DNA of 47,322 nt. Source: Lachnospiraceae bacterium. Lineage in GTDB: Bacteria > Bacillota > Clostridia > Lachnospirales > Lachnospiraceae. Shown in pieces: positions 35,091-43,985 of this stretch; within the stretch, counting starts at the first letter, position 1; each line of letters starts with the position of its first letter. Position numbers and translations under genes: made by a program. Where the stretch lies: NCBI GenBank assembly GCA_017440375.1, contig JAFSHK010000051.1:1-47322 (forward strand). Reading direction: 5' to 3'. The notes beneath the pieces are model-generated. The model saw only the letters and a program-made list of their open reading frames with translations, was not told the origin of the DNA and made no database searches.

Positions 35091-35125
35091 AAATACATTG
35101 GAATAAATTTCAGTGTATTTTTTTT
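35091..35125 (+). terminator. Terminator after rubrerythrin
   Basis: AAATACATTG (35091-35100) pairs with CAGTGTATTT (35111-35120) over 10 bp with one wobble pair, followed by a T-run that extends to 35125. Confidence 0.8.
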
Positions 35126-35135
35126 GTAAAATTTC

Positions 35136-35164
35136 TTTTCGTAATTCCACAGATGTGTTATGAT
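35136..35164 (+). promoter_or_regulatory. Possible promoter for the deacetylase-bactofilin pair
   Basis: A -10-like TATGAT (35159-35164) lies 30 nt before ATG 35195, after the rubrerythrin terminator. The -35 (TTTTCG, 17-nt spacer) is poor, so this is tentative. Confidence 0.35.
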
Positions 35165-35194
35165 AAGAAAGAAAATATTAAGGAGTCGGTGAAG

Positions 35195-36187
35195 ATGGCT
35201 ACAGTGGGCGATGATGCAGCAAACAGACTGGCACGTCGGAAGCGTGTGCAGTTTCTTAAAAAATTAATCATCTTCATCCTCGTTATGGCGATATTGATTC
35301 CGACAATACTTTGCATTATTTTGGGAGTACGGCTTCATAGTGTACGCAAAGAATTGAAGGAATTACAGGCACAAGTAAAAGAAACGGCTGTTATTTATAG
35401 TGCGGACGACATACAAGAGACACCGCAAGAAGCAGGTGCCGAAGAAAACACAGATGATACGACATCCGAAACAGATATATCGGATAACAATGAGATAAAT
35501 ACATCAAACAACGATACGGAAGAATTGCTACAGGATGATAATATTCGTAAGGTTTATCTGACTTTTGATGATGGACCAAGCAGTAACACGGAACGGATTC
35601 TTGAGATTCTTGAAGAGTATGATGTGAAGGCAACTTTCTTTGTAGTTGGCAAGGAAGAAGAACAATATCAGGTGTTATATAAACGGATTGTAGAGGAGGG
35701 GCATACATTAGGTATGCACTCGTACAGTCATAAGTATAATGAGATATATCAATCTGTGGACAGCTATGCGCAGGATATGAACAAATTACAGGATTTTCTG
35801 TATGAATTAACGGGAGTAGAATGCAAGTTTGCAAGATTTCCCGGTGGAAGCAGTAATGCAGTCAGCAAGGTTGACATGCATGATTTGATTGATTATTTGA
35901 ATGAACAGGAGATTGTTTATTTCGATTGGAATATATCTTCAGGTGATGCTTCCAGCAGTTATATCAGTACAGATGAAATTCTGAATAATTGTTTGGCACA
36001 ATTACAGCAATACCAGGAGTGCATGATTTTGTTGCATGATGCGTCAAATAAAAATACAACGGTAGAGGCTTTGCCGATGTTGATTGAACAGATTCAGGCA
36101 ATGGAAGACACAATAATCGTTCCGATAACGGAAGATACGGAACCGATACAACATATTAGAAACGACGAAAGAATGGAGGATAATTAG
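35195..36187 (+). CDS. Membrane-anchored polysaccharide deacetylase (NodB domain)
   Basis: The 330-aa protein has a basic N terminus, a membrane helix at about 26-50, an acidic Thr/Asp-rich linker (about 70-110) and a NodB domain. Motif 1 is TFDDG (residues 123-127) with the catalytic Asp and metal Asp. The metal histidines are H175 and H179 in HSYSH. Later motifs are ARFPGGSSN, FDWNISSGDAS and LLHDAS. It should act outside the membrane on N-acetylated cell-wall or capsular glycans. ATG 35195 has AAGGAG 9 nt upstream; a longer frame running back into rubrerythrin is not credible. The bactofilin gene follows after one base. Confidence 0.93.
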   Translation: MATVGDDAANRLARRKRVQFLKKLIIFILVMAILIPTILCIILGVRLHSVRKELKELQAQVKETAVIYSADDIQETPQEAGAEENTDDTTSETDISDNNEINTSNNDTEELLQDDNIRKVYLTFDDGPSSNTERILEILEEYDVKATFFVVGKEEEQYQVLYKRIVEEGHTLGMHSYSHKYNEIYQSVDSYAQDMNKLQDFLYELTGVECKFARFPGGSSNAVSKVDMHDLIDYLNEQEIVYFDWNISSGDASSSYISTDEILNNCLAQLQQYQECMILLHDASNKNTTVEALPMLIEQIQAMEDTIIVPITEDTEPIQHIRNDERMEDN

Positions 36188-36188
36188 G

Positions 36189-37007
36189 ATGGGCTTTTTT
36201 TCAGATTTGAAGGAAGATTTATCCCAAGCTGTGAATGAACTGATGCCGGAGGAAGAACTGGAGGCGGCGCTTGCTGCGGAAGGTGCACAGGAGAAGCCGG
36301 TAAATAATGTATCAGAGAAGACAGCAGAAAATATTTTTTCTGCGAAGGAATTAAGTGATATGTTGGACAAGGTGGAAACGATTGGTAACGTAAATGAACC
36401 GGTCGGTGTAGAGCCTAAAGTGACAACGGTACAGTCGCAGGCAGTGCAGCAGCATAAAGAGGAATCCGGTATGGAAGCAAAGAAATCCTTCCGGGAAAAA
36501 AGAGGGGAAGAGAAGAAAATGGAATTTCAAGCTACAAAAATGATGACAGATGAAACAGCAATTGTAACAGCAGGAATGGCTATTACCGGTGATATCAGTT
36601 CCGGTGGCTCTTTGGAACTGATTGGTACAGTAAGAGGTAATATTGATATTCTTGGGAAATTAAACATAACAGGTGTAATTGAAGGAAATTCTAAGGCGGC
36701 TGAGATTTATGCAGAGGGTGCGAAGGTTACCGGTGAGATTAACAGCCAGGGAAGCGTGAAAATCGGACAGAGTTCTGTTGTTATAGGTAATATTTTTGCA
36801 ACAAGTGCAGTCATTGCCGGTGCAGTAAAAGGTGATATTGATGTAAAAGGACCTGTTATTCTGGACACTTCCGCAATTGTTATGGGTAATATTAAATCTA
36901 AATCAGTACAGATTAACAATGGTGCGGTTATTGAAGGTATGTGTTCACAGTGCTATGCTGATGTTAATCCAACATCCTTCTTTGATGAAATTAAGAAAAA
37001 GAAATAA
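36189..37007 (+). CDS. Bactofilin family cytoskeletal protein
   Basis: The 272-aa product has an amphipathic, acidic N-terminal region (about 1-110) and a bactofilin domain at about 115-240. The domain is a series of short beta strands with Gly/Val periodicity (GMAITGDISSGGSLELIGTV, GKLNITGVIEGN, SVVIGNIFATSAVIAGAVKG) typical of the polymer-forming beta-helix. GGAGG of its ribosome binding site lies within the last codons of the deacetylase gene, so the two are coupled. Bactofilins often position cell-wall enzymes, which makes the pairing functionally sensible. The N-terminal extension is longer than in many bactofilins. Confidence 0.9.
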   Translation: MGFFSDLKEDLSQAVNELMPEEELEAALAAEGAQEKPVNNVSEKTAENIFSAKELSDMLDKVETIGNVNEPVGVEPKVTTVQSQAVQQHKEESGMEAKKSFREKRGEEKKMEFQATKMMTDETAIVTAGMAITGDISSGGSLELIGTVRGNIDILGKLNITGVIEGNSKAAEIYAEGAKVTGEINSQGSVKIGQSSVVIGNIFATSAVIAGAVKGDIDVKGPVILDTSAIVMGNIKSKSVQINNGAVIEGMCSQCYADVNPTSFFDEIKKKK

Positions 37008-37041
37008 AGTTCAAATAGCATATTAATGGGAGATTAGAAAA

Positions 37042-37737
37042 ATGCAACGTATTCTTTTGAAACTAAGTGGAGAAGCATTAGCGGGAGAGAAAAAGACAGG
37101 ATTTGATGAAGAAACAGTGCGTGGAGTTGCTATGCAGGTGAAACAGCTTGTAGATGATGGCATTCAGGTTGGTATTGTAATTGGAGGAGGAAATTTCTGG
37201 AGAGGTCGTTCCAGTGAGAACATTGACAGAACAAAAGCCGATCAGATAGGTATGTTAGCAACCATTATGAACTGCATTTATGTATCTGAGATTTTTCGTT
37301 CGGTTGGAATGATGACAAGTATTTTGACACCGTTTGAATGTGGCTCTTTTACAAAGTTATTCTCAAAGGACAGAGCAAATAAATATTTCGCCAAAAACAT
37401 GGTAGTATTTTTTGCAGGGGGTACAGGTCATCCTTATTTTTCAACCGATACAGGAGTTGTTCTTCGTGCAGTAGAGGTAGATGCAGATGTTATCCTGCTT
37501 GCCAAAGCAGTTGATGGTGTTTATGACGATGATCCAAGAACCAATCCGGCAGCTAAGAAATATGATGAAGTATCTATTGATGAAGTAATTGAGAAAAATT
37601 TACAAGTTGTAGATATGACAGCATCTATTCTGGCAAGAGATAATAAAATGCCAATGTGGGTATTTGGATTGAATGAAGAAAACAGTATCGTAAATACGAT
37701 GAAGGGTAATTTTAACGGAACGAAAGTTACTGTTTAA
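37042..37737 (+). CDS. pyrH: UMP kinase
   Basis: PyrH phosphorylates UMP to UDP. The 231-aa protein begins MQRILLKLSGEALAG and contains VIGGGNFWRGR, the GGTGHPYFSTDT motif and DGVYDDDPRTNP, all diagnostic of bacterial UMP kinase. It is followed by frr, its usual neighbour. It is normally close behind tsf; here about 11.8 kb intervene. Confidence 0.97.
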   Translation: MQRILLKLSGEALAGEKKTGFDEETVRGVAMQVKQLVDDGIQVGIVIGGGNFWRGRSSENIDRTKADQIGMLATIMNCIYVSEIFRSVGMMTSILTPFECGSFTKLFSKDRANKYFAKNMVVFFAGGTGHPYFSTDTGVVLRAVEVDADVILLAKAVDGVYDDDPRTNPAAKKYDEVSIDEVIEKNLQVVDMTASILARDNKMPMWVFGLNEENSIVNTMKGNFNGTKVTV

Positions 37738-37775
37738 AAAATGTAAATATAAGAGAGGAAGGTATAATAGAAGAT

Positions 37776-38327
37776 ATGGACGAGAGATTAAAACCATATG
37801 ACGAAAAAATGAAGAAAGCATATGATTTTTTGGCAACGGATTTTAGTACAATCCGCGCAGGTCGTGCAAATCCTCACGTACTTGACAAAATTAAAGTGGA
37901 TTATTACGGAACACCGACACCGATTCAACAGGTAGGTAATATTACAGTTCCGGAAGCAAGAATGATTCAGATTGCTCCGTGGGAGAAGAGTCTTATTAAA
38001 GATATTGAGAAAGCAATTATGATGTCAGATGTTGGTATTACACCAAGTAACGATGGTGCAGTAATTCGTCTGGTATTCCCTGAATTAACAGAAGAGCGCA
38101 GAAAAGAACTCGTGAAAGAGGTTAAGAAAAAAGGGGAAGACAACAAAGTTGTTATCCGTAATGCAAGACGTGACGGTAATGATGCTTTCAAGAAGTTAGC
38201 GAAAGCAGAAGTTTCTGAGGATGAAATCAAAGAATTAGAAGAGCAATTGCAGAAACTGACTGACAAATACATTAAGGATATTGATAAGCTCGTAGAAGAG
38301 AAATCCAAAGAAATCCTTACTGTATAG
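37776..38327 (+). CDS. frr: Ribosome recycling factor
   Basis: RRF splits post-termination ribosomes together with EF-G. The 183-aa product has the signature STIRAGRANPHVLDKIKVDYYG and PTPIQQVGNITVPEARMI, then the long helix with RNARRDGNDAFKK. The ribosome binding region AAGAGAGGAAGG is about 13 nt before ATG 37776, a rather long spacing, but the protein length fits this start. Confidence 0.97.
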   Translation: MDERLKPYDEKMKKAYDFLATDFSTIRAGRANPHVLDKIKVDYYGTPTPIQQVGNITVPEARMIQIAPWEKSLIKDIEKAIMMSDVGITPSNDGAVIRLVFPELTEERRKELVKEVKKKGEDNKVVIRNARRDGNDAFKKLAKAEVSEDEIKELEEQLQKLTDKYIKDIDKLVEEKSKEILTV

Positions 38328-38364
38328 TTGCATAGGCAACAGAGTTAAAAAGAATAAAGAAATA

Positions 38365-38405
38365 AAGAGGGGATTGCAGGATAGTCGCATATTCTGCTGT
38401 CCCTT
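38365..38405 (+). terminator. Weak hairpin between frr and uppS
   Basis: GGGGATTGCAG can pair imperfectly with CTGCTGTCCC, followed by TTTT. It could act as a partial terminator. A TATAAT at 38412-38417 without a good -35 follows. Confidence 0.35.
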
Positions 38406-38462
38406 TTCGAGTATAATGGGTTTCTGTATTTTAAGGGAGAAACATAATGTGGAGGCAGTAAT

Positions 38463-39182
38463 ATGGAAGAAGGTATGAAGATACCAAATCATGTGGCAAT
38501 TATTTTGGATGGTAACGGAAGATGGGCAAAAAGTAAAGGAATGCCAAGAAACTATGGGCATGTGCAAGGTGCAAAAACCGTAGAAGTTATTTGTGAAGAA
38601 GCGTATAGAATGGGAATCCAATATTTGACGGTATATGCTTTTTCAACGGAGAATTGGAATAGACCGCAGGATGAAGTGGATGCGTTAATGAAGCTTCTGC
38701 GTAATTATATGAAGACTTGTTTGAAAACGGCTGCGAAAAACAATATGTGTGTACGTGTAATTGGCGATAAAACCGGTCTGGATGATGATATCAGAAACAG
38801 GATTGCAGAATTGGAAGAAGCGACTAAGAATAATACCGGTCTGCATTTTCAGATTGCGTTGAATTATGGCGGAAGGGATGAACTTGTACGCGCTGTGAAA
38901 CAATTAGCAGATAGAGTAGAAGCAGGTGAATTGAAAAAAGAAGAGATTACGGAGCAGTTAATTAGTGATACATTGGATACACAAGGTTTACCGGAGCCGG
39001 ATTTGCTGATTCGTACTTGTAATGAATTACGCATTTCCAATTTCCTATTATGGCAGCTTGCGTATACGGAATTTTATTTCACAGAAGTTGCATGGCCTGA
39101 TTTTTCCAAAGAAGAATTAGAAAAAGCAGTTGTAGCATATAATAAAAGAGACAGAAGATACGGCCTTGTGAAGGAGGAATAA
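38463..39182 (+). CDS. uppS: Undecaprenyl diphosphate synthase (isoprenyl transferase)
   Basis: UppS makes the C55 lipid carrier for cell-wall synthesis. The 239-aa protein has VAIILDGNGRWAKSKG near the N terminus (catalytic Asp and diphosphate-binding loop), YAFSTENWNRP, and the RTCNELRISNFLLWQLAYTE block near the C terminus. GGAGG lies 7 nt before ATG 38463. The following cdsA starts one base after its stop. Confidence 0.97.
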   Translation: MEEGMKIPNHVAIILDGNGRWAKSKGMPRNYGHVQGAKTVEVICEEAYRMGIQYLTVYAFSTENWNRPQDEVDALMKLLRNYMKTCLKTAAKNNMCVRVIGDKTGLDDDIRNRIAELEEATKNNTGLHFQIALNYGGRDELVRAVKQLADRVEAGELKKEEITEQLISDTLDTQGLPEPDLLIRTCNELRISNFLLWQLAYTEFYFTEVAWPDFSKEELEKAVVAYNKRDRRYGLVKEE

Positions 39183-39183
39183 A

Positions 39184-40044
39184 ATGTTTCGAACAAGATT
39201 AATCAGTGGAATTGTTCTGGTTATCCTTGCGCTTATGTCGATTTTGACAGGGGGATGGGTATTAGCTGCTGTGCTTGGTGCTATATCAGTCATTGCCTAT
39301 CGGGAACTGACCAAAGCCACTGGAGTACATACGGAAGAAAAGAAGTTTAACAGTTTAGAGATAACCGGAAGCGTGATAATAGTACTTTATTATTTTGTGC
39401 TGGCATTTTGTATGTTGCAGAGAGAAAATTTTGCTTTATCAGTTGTTTATCCGGTTGTTACGATTAGCATAGTGATGGCATTCATCGCTTTTATGTTTGT
39501 TTATGTATTCAGCTTTCCGAAATATAAGGCTGGACAGGTGATGGCAGCTTTTTTTGAACTGCTTTATGCACCGGTGTTACTTTCCTTCATTTTTATGATA
39601 AGAGAAGGATGGAGCTATGGTGTATATCTGGTTTGGTTGATTTTTCTGTGTTCATGGGGCAGTGACACCTGTGCCTATTGTGTAGGTGTTTTGTTTGGAA
39701 AACACAAGATGGCACCGAAGCTTAGTCCGAAGAAATCAGTGGAAGGAGCAATTGGTGGTGTTGTCGGAGCAGCCGTTTTATTTGGGTTATATACTTATTT
39801 TGTAATCAATCCGTTTACGGAAGATGTTTTTTGGATAAACTGGGGCAGTGCTATGTGTCTTGGAGCGGTAGGCGCTTTGGTTTCTATGGTTGGGGATTTG
39901 GCAGCTTCAGCTATTAAGAGAGATTATGAAATTAAGGATTATGGAAAATTGATACCGGGACATGGCGGCATTATGGATCGGTTTGATAGCGTAATTATCG
40001 CTGCGCCGCTTATATTTATCGGCTTGGCATTGATTACACCGTAA
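39184..40044 (+). CDS. cdsA: Phosphatidate cytidylyltransferase
   Basis: CdsA makes CDP-diacylglycerol for phospholipids. The 286-aa membrane protein has about seven to eight helices and the C-terminal signature region. This includes WGSDTCAYCVGVLFGKHKMA, LSPKKSVEGAIGG, and GHGGIMDRFDS with the catalytic acidic residues. GGAGG is 7 nt upstream. Confidence 0.96.
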   Translation: MFRTRLISGIVLVILALMSILTGGWVLAAVLGAISVIAYRELTKATGVHTEEKKFNSLEITGSVIIVLYYFVLAFCMLQRENFALSVVYPVVTISIVMAFIAFMFVYVFSFPKYKAGQVMAAFFELLYAPVLLSFIFMIREGWSYGVYLVWLIFLCSWGSDTCAYCVGVLFGKHKMAPKLSPKKSVEGAIGGVVGAAVLFGLYTYFVINPFTEDVFWINWGSAMCLGAVGALVSMVGDLAASAIKRDYEIKDYGKLIPGHGGIMDRFDSVIIAAPLIFIGLALITP

Positions 40045-40090
40045 TTTCTTTTGGAAGGTTAAATAAAAGATACAGTAGATGGAGGAGCGC

Positions 40091-41236
40091 ATGAAAAAAA
40101 TAGCAATACTGGGTTCTACCGGTTCTATCGGAACCCAGACACTTGAAATAGTAAGAAATAATCCTGATTTAAAGGTAGTTGCTATGGCAGCAGGTACAAA
40201 TGTTGCTTTGATGGAAGAACAGATTAGAGAATTTAAACCGAAGAAGGTTGCGATGTGGAGTGAGCAGGCAGCAAATGATTTGCGTACGCGAATTACTGAT
40301 TTGAATGTGGAAGTTGCATATGGAATGGATGGTCTTTTAGAAGTTTCCACCATGGAAGAAATGGAAGTATTAGTGACAGCAATTGTGGGAATGATTGGTA
40401 TTAGACCGACGATTGCAGCCATTGAACATGGAAAAACCATTGCACTGGCAAATAAAGAGACACTGGTAACTGCGGGACATATTATTATGCCATTAGCGGC
40501 AAAGCATAAAGTACCGATTTTGCCGGTAGACAGTGAACATAGTGCAATTTTCCAGTCTATGAATGGTGAAAATAAAGAGCGTGTTAGTAAGATTATTCTG
40601 ACTGCATCCGGCGGACCTTTCCGAGGCAGAAGCAGAGAAGAACTGGAAACAATGACTGTGGAAGATGCGTTAAAGCATCCGAACTGGTCTATGGGTAAAA
40701 AGGTTACCATAGATTCCGCTTCGCTTGTGAATAAAGGTTTGGAGGTAATGGAAGCGAAATGGTTGTTTGATGTTCCTTTGGAGAAGATTCAGGTAGTGAT
40801 TCATCCACAGAGCATTATTCATTCCGCAGTAGAATATGTGGATGGCGGTATTATGGCACAGCTTGGTACTCCGGATATGAAGTTGCCGATTCAATATGCA
40901 TTGTTTTATCCGGACAGAAGACCGATGGATGGAAAAAGAGTAGATTTTTTTGCATTGAAGCAGCTTACCTTTGAAGAACCGGACACGAAAACTTTCCGTG
41001 GCTTGCAGCTTGCTTATGAGGCAGCGAAAACAGGCGGCAGTCTTCCGACTGTTTTTAATGCGGCAAATGAGAAGGCGGTAGCATTGTTATTGCAGAAAAA
41101 GATACGTTTCTTGCAGATACCGGAATTGATTGAACAGTCTATGGAACACCATAAAGTAATTACGAATCCTTCTGTGGATGAAATTTTGCAGGCAGAAGCA
41201 GAAACCTATGAATATATTGAGCAGGTGATGAATTAA
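40091..41236 (+). CDS. dxr: 1-deoxy-D-xylulose 5-phosphate reductoisomerase
   Basis: Dxr catalyses the second step of the MEP isoprenoid pathway, feeding UppS nearby. The 381-aa protein opens MKKIAILGSTGSIGTQTLEI (NADPH-binding loop). It contains ALANKETLVTAG, PVDSEHSAIFQ, TASGGPFRG and HPNWSMGKKVTIDSASLVNK. ATG 40091 follows GGAGG by 5 nt; an in-frame ATG at 40079 overlaps that site and is less likely. It overlaps rseP by one base. Confidence 0.97.
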   Translation: MKKIAILGSTGSIGTQTLEIVRNNPDLKVVAMAAGTNVALMEEQIREFKPKKVAMWSEQAANDLRTRITDLNVEVAYGMDGLLEVSTMEEMEVLVTAIVGMIGIRPTIAAIEHGKTIALANKETLVTAGHIIMPLAAKHKVPILPVDSEHSAIFQSMNGENKERVSKIILTASGGPFRGRSREELETMTVEDALKHPNWSMGKKVTIDSASLVNKGLEVMEAKWLFDVPLEKIQVVIHPQSIIHSAVEYVDGGIMAQLGTPDMKLPIQYALFYPDRRPMDGKRVDFFALKQLTFEEPDTKTFRGLQLAYEAAKTGGSLPTVFNAANEKAVALLLQKKIRFLQIPELIEQSMEHHKVITNPSVDEILQAEAETYEYIEQVMN

Positions 41237-42288
41237 TGGCAACAGTTATATTGTTTTTAGTTATTTTTGGATTGGTTGTAATATCCCATGAGTTTGGGCA
41301 CTTTATTATTGGAAAAAAGAATGGTATCCGTGTTGTAGAATTTGCAGTCGGTATGGGTCCCACTTTGTTTTCCTTTACTAAGGGGGAAACAAAGTATTCG
41401 TTGAAGCTATTGCCGCTTGGTGGGGCATGTATGTTTGACGGCGAAGATGGTGTGGCAGCAGAAGACGGTGTGCAGGATGAGCATTCTTTCTTGGCTGCGA
41501 ATGTATGGGCAAGAATCGCCACTGTATTTGCTGGTCCGTTGTTTAATTTCTTGCTTGCTTTTGTTTTTTCTTTGATTATTGTAGCCTTTACCGGAACAGA
41601 TAGACCGATTGTGCAGGAACTTATGGAAAATTCAGCGGCAGAAGAAGCAGGGCTTCAGGTGGGGGATGAAATTGTCAGTATCAATGGCGAGAGAACCCAT
41701 CTTTATCGGGAAGTCAGTCTGATTTCCATATTGAATAAAGGGCAGACATTGGATATTGTTGTGAAGCGTAACGGAGAAAAACAGGAAATTACGTTAGTAC
41801 CCAAATACAGTGAAGAAGACGGCAGATATTATATTGGTTTGGTTGGTGCCGGAGAGTATATGAAATGTAATCCGGTGCAAGTATTCCAATATGGTTTTTA
41901 TGAAGTACGTTATTGGGTCAAAGCAACCTATAAGAGTCTGGTTATGCTCGTGCAGGGGCAGGCGACAAAAGATGATGTTTCCGGTCCTATCGGTATTGCA
42001 CAGTTTGTAGGCGATACTTATGAAGAAGTGAAACCATACGGTATATCTTCGGTTATCTTTACGATGATGAATATAGTTATTTTATTGTCTGTCAATCTGG
42101 GTATTATGAATCTTTTGCCGCTTCCGGCACTTGATGGTGGCAGACTGGTATTTATGTTTATCGAAGTCATTCGCGGCAAACCGGTATCACCTGAAAAAGA
42201 AGGTATGGTACACTTTGCGGGGCTTGTTGTATTCATGATACTGATGGTATTTATTATGTATAATGATATTGCCAGGATTTTTCAATAA
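41236..42288 (+). CDS. rseP: Intramembrane site-2 protease RseP/RasP
   Basis: This zinc protease cleaves membrane proteins such as anti-sigma factors. The 350-aa protein has H-E-F-G-H in the first membrane helix (VVISHEFGHF) and a single PDZ domain at about 130-200. NLLPLPALDGG in a late helix supplies the third zinc ligand. Its membership of the uppS-cdsA-dxr-rseP run is typical. Confidence 0.96.
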   Translation: MATVILFLVIFGLVVISHEFGHFIIGKKNGIRVVEFAVGMGPTLFSFTKGETKYSLKLLPLGGACMFDGEDGVAAEDGVQDEHSFLAANVWARIATVFAGPLFNFLLAFVFSLIIVAFTGTDRPIVQELMENSAAEEAGLQVGDEIVSINGERTHLYREVSLISILNKGQTLDIVVKRNGEKQEITLVPKYSEEDGRYYIGLVGAGEYMKCNPVQVFQYGFYEVRYWVKATYKSLVMLVQGQATKDDVSGPIGIAQFVGDTYEEVKPYGISSVIFTMMNIVILLSVNLGIMNLLPLPALDGGRLVFMFIEVIRGKPVSPEKEGMVHFAGLVVFMILMVFIMYNDIARIFQ

Positions 42289-42315
42289 ATATTTTATTCA
42301 TAATATAAAAGAAAG

Positions 42316-42349
42316 CAGCTACATTTGGGAAGGTGTAGCTGTTTTTTTT
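42316..42349 (+). terminator. Terminator after rseP
   Basis: CAGCTACA (42316-42323) and TGTAGCTG (42334-42341) form a perfect 8-bp stem with a 10-nt loop, followed by eight T. It closes the pyrH-rseP operon. Confidence 0.93.
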
Positions 42350-42393
42350 ATAGGAAATAAGACCTATTTTTGCCCAATATAACACAAGGATAA

Positions 42394-43857
42394 ATGTGTG
42401 CAACGATTATGTTTACAGTAGAAAAAGTGATTGGATTATATCCAACTGTTCCGTGGCTTGCTACGCTTTTGTTCGGACTTATGGATATTATATTTTTTAT
42501 AATTGCAATAGTGATTGTGAAAACATCCTTTGATGCAAACGGAGATTTGAAAGATGGAAGATTGAAATTAGGTAAAATCTTTTCGACCTGCGTTTTGGTT
42601 ATACAATGGAATTATCTCTTATATATGATTCCATCCAGAACCTTTTGGGGATTTTTGTTTTTCTTTTTGATTTTGATAGCATTTTTCCTGGATATCAAAT
42701 TGTTATTGGGTAATGGAGTGGCTTGTATGATTTCACTTTTCATTGCATGGGGAATACGTGGAACCAATCTTATGCCGGTGAAAGATGAGTTGTTCGTTAC
42801 GGATATTGCGTTGTGTCTGGTTGCACTTGTATTGTCTTTGGCAGGATTACTTATTTTTGTATTCTTTGTAGCACACTTCTTGGTAAATGCCAAAAAAGAT
42901 GAGTTAGAAAAGAACAATGAACAGGTTATGAATGTTTTAGCTTCTGTGCAGAGATTATCAGAGGGATTGTATACAGCGGGAAATGCTCTTTCACAGGTTT
43001 CGGAAAATGAAAGTGCTTCAGCAGAAGAATTAGCAGCAACGAGTGAGCAACTAGTAGAGAGTAGCAATATACTTAGTGTAAGAACCGATGAAAGCATGTC
43101 AAATCTCGCTGAGTTGAATGAGTGGGCAGAAGTAGTTGCAGATAATGTGGAGAAGGTAGAAACAACTTCCAAAGATTTGCTTGACAAATCCTTAGAGAAT
43201 GAAAAATTGTTAAATGATTTACATATCATTAATGGCGAAGTATCTGAATCCATGAAAGCAACAACGGATATCGCACAGAAATTGTCTGATGCAGTACAAA
43301 AAATTGGTGTTACCTTAAAATTGATAAGTGATATTTCTTCTTCTACCAATTTATTAGCTTTAAATGCTTCGATTGAAGCAGCAAGAGCTGGGGAAGCTGG
43401 TAAAGGTTTTGCGGTTGTTGCAACGGAAGTTGGCAATCTGGCAAATAGTACACAGGAATCATTAAAGGAAGTAGAGTCTGTTATTGAATTAGTACAGAAT
43501 AATGTTAGAGAGATTACCTTACAGATTGAAGAAAACTCTACGAAATTAGGAACACAGAATGAATATTTTGCAAACGTATTTGCAAGTATGAAGGACATGA
43601 CAGAACTGCTGAATACTTCTGTTAGTGCAATTAGTACAATGGGTGATGCACATAGTAAACAAGCGGAAGTTATTAAGAAGACAGTTTCTATCAACCAAGA
43701 TATTGCAGAAAGCATTCGAAATGAGAATGAGCAGTTCAATTCCATTAATGCAATGGTTGAGAATAATGCTAACGATACGGCAGAAGTAGCTACTCAGGCA
43801 AGTGCCATCAATGAGATGGTTGATGAAATGAGCAGAATTTTGAAAAGCAATGAATAA
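42394..43857 (+). CDS. Methyl-accepting chemotaxis protein with a membrane-embedded sensor region
   Basis: The 487-aa protein has about five membrane helices in residues 14-165, with no sizable extracytoplasmic ligand domain and no clear HAMP. A long coiled-coil signalling domain (about 170-487) follows, with the universal receptor tip [20 protein letters not shown] near 313-332 and [14 protein letters not shown] just after. It should connect to CheA/CheW and so to the flagellar operon in this window. The stimulus may be something sensed in the membrane, such as a hydrophobic compound or redox state; this is inference. ATG 42394 has AAGGA only 3 nt upstream; ATG 42409 is an alternative. Confidence 0.9.
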   Translation: MCATIMFTVEKVIGLYPTVPWLATLLFGLMDIIFFIIAIVIVKTSFDANGDLKDGRLKLGKIFSTCVLVIQWNYLLYMIPSRTFWGFLFFFLILIAFFLDIKLLLGNGVACMISLFIAWGIRGTNLMPVKDELFVTDIALCLVALVLSLAGLLIFVFFVAHFLVNAKKDELEKNNEQVMNVLASVQRLSEGLYTAGNALSQVSENESASAEELAATSEQLVESSNILSVRTDESMSNLAELNEWAEVVADNVEKVETTSKDLLDKSLENEKLLNDLHIINGEVSESMKATTDIAQKLSDAVQKIGVTLKLISDISSSTNLLALNASIEAARAGEAGKGFAVVATEVGNLANSTQESLKEVESVIELVQNNVREITLQIEENSTKLGTQNEYFANVFASMKDMTELLNTSVSAISTMGDAHSKQAEVIKKTVSINQDIAESIRNENEQFNSINAMVENNANDTAEVATQASAINEMVDEMSRILKSNE

Positions 43858-43874
43858 ATGAGAAGAAATTGTTT

Positions 43875-43908
43875 AAGGGCTATTCGAAAGAGTAGCCTTT
43901 ATGTTTTT
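43875..43908 (+). terminator. Terminator after the chemoreceptor gene
   Basis: AAGGGCTATTC (43875-43885) pairs with GAGTAGCCTTT (43890-43900) across a GAAA tetraloop, with two wobble pairs, followed by ATGTTTTT. Confidence 0.88.
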
Positions 43909-43924
43909 ATCTGATTTTACTAAA

Positions 43925-43948
43925 TAGACCCCCGAAATTTTGGACAGG
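43925..43948. mobile_element. Possible relic of an IS3-family insertion-sequence end
   Basis: The stretch around GACCCCCGAAATTTTGGACAGG closely resembles the terminal inverted repeats of IS3/IS150-group elements (CCCCCgaaatttggACAgg type). No matching opposite end or transposase is present in the window, so at most a solo end remains. Confidence 0.35.
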
Positions 43949-43956
43949 TTGTATTC

Positions 43957-43985
43957 TTGTCAAGAAGACAGGAGAGGGGTATAAT
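43957..43985 (+). promoter_or_regulatory. Sigma-A promoter within the putative IS end
   Basis: TTGTCA (43957-43962), a 17-nt spacer and TATAAT (43980-43985) make a strong promoter. Downstream, 43986-44093 holds a GCAGTG/CGCTGC hairpin (44017-44032) but no convincing gene. It may feed the microprotein-phosphatase-kinase genes. Confidence 0.6.

Noticed and set aside
34991-35194. Extended N terminus for the polysaccharide deacetylase running back into rubrerythrin
   Set aside because: It crosses the rubrerythrin end and its terminator; ATG 35195 has a proper ribosome site and gives a normal membrane-anchor start.
39907-40710. Antisense open frame (267 aa) across cdsA-dxr
   Set aside because: Both + strand genes are canonical; the antisense frame has no supporting signal.
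42351-42380. Sigma-D-like promoter (GCCCAATA) before the chemoreceptor gene
   Set aside because: The -10 box has several mismatches and no TAAA-like -35 is found at the right distance.
42612-43745. Long antisense open frame (377 aa) opposite the chemoreceptor gene
   Set aside because: The + strand frame has clear receptor motifs; the antisense product is Ser/Phe-rich low-complexity sequence with no ribosome site or family features.
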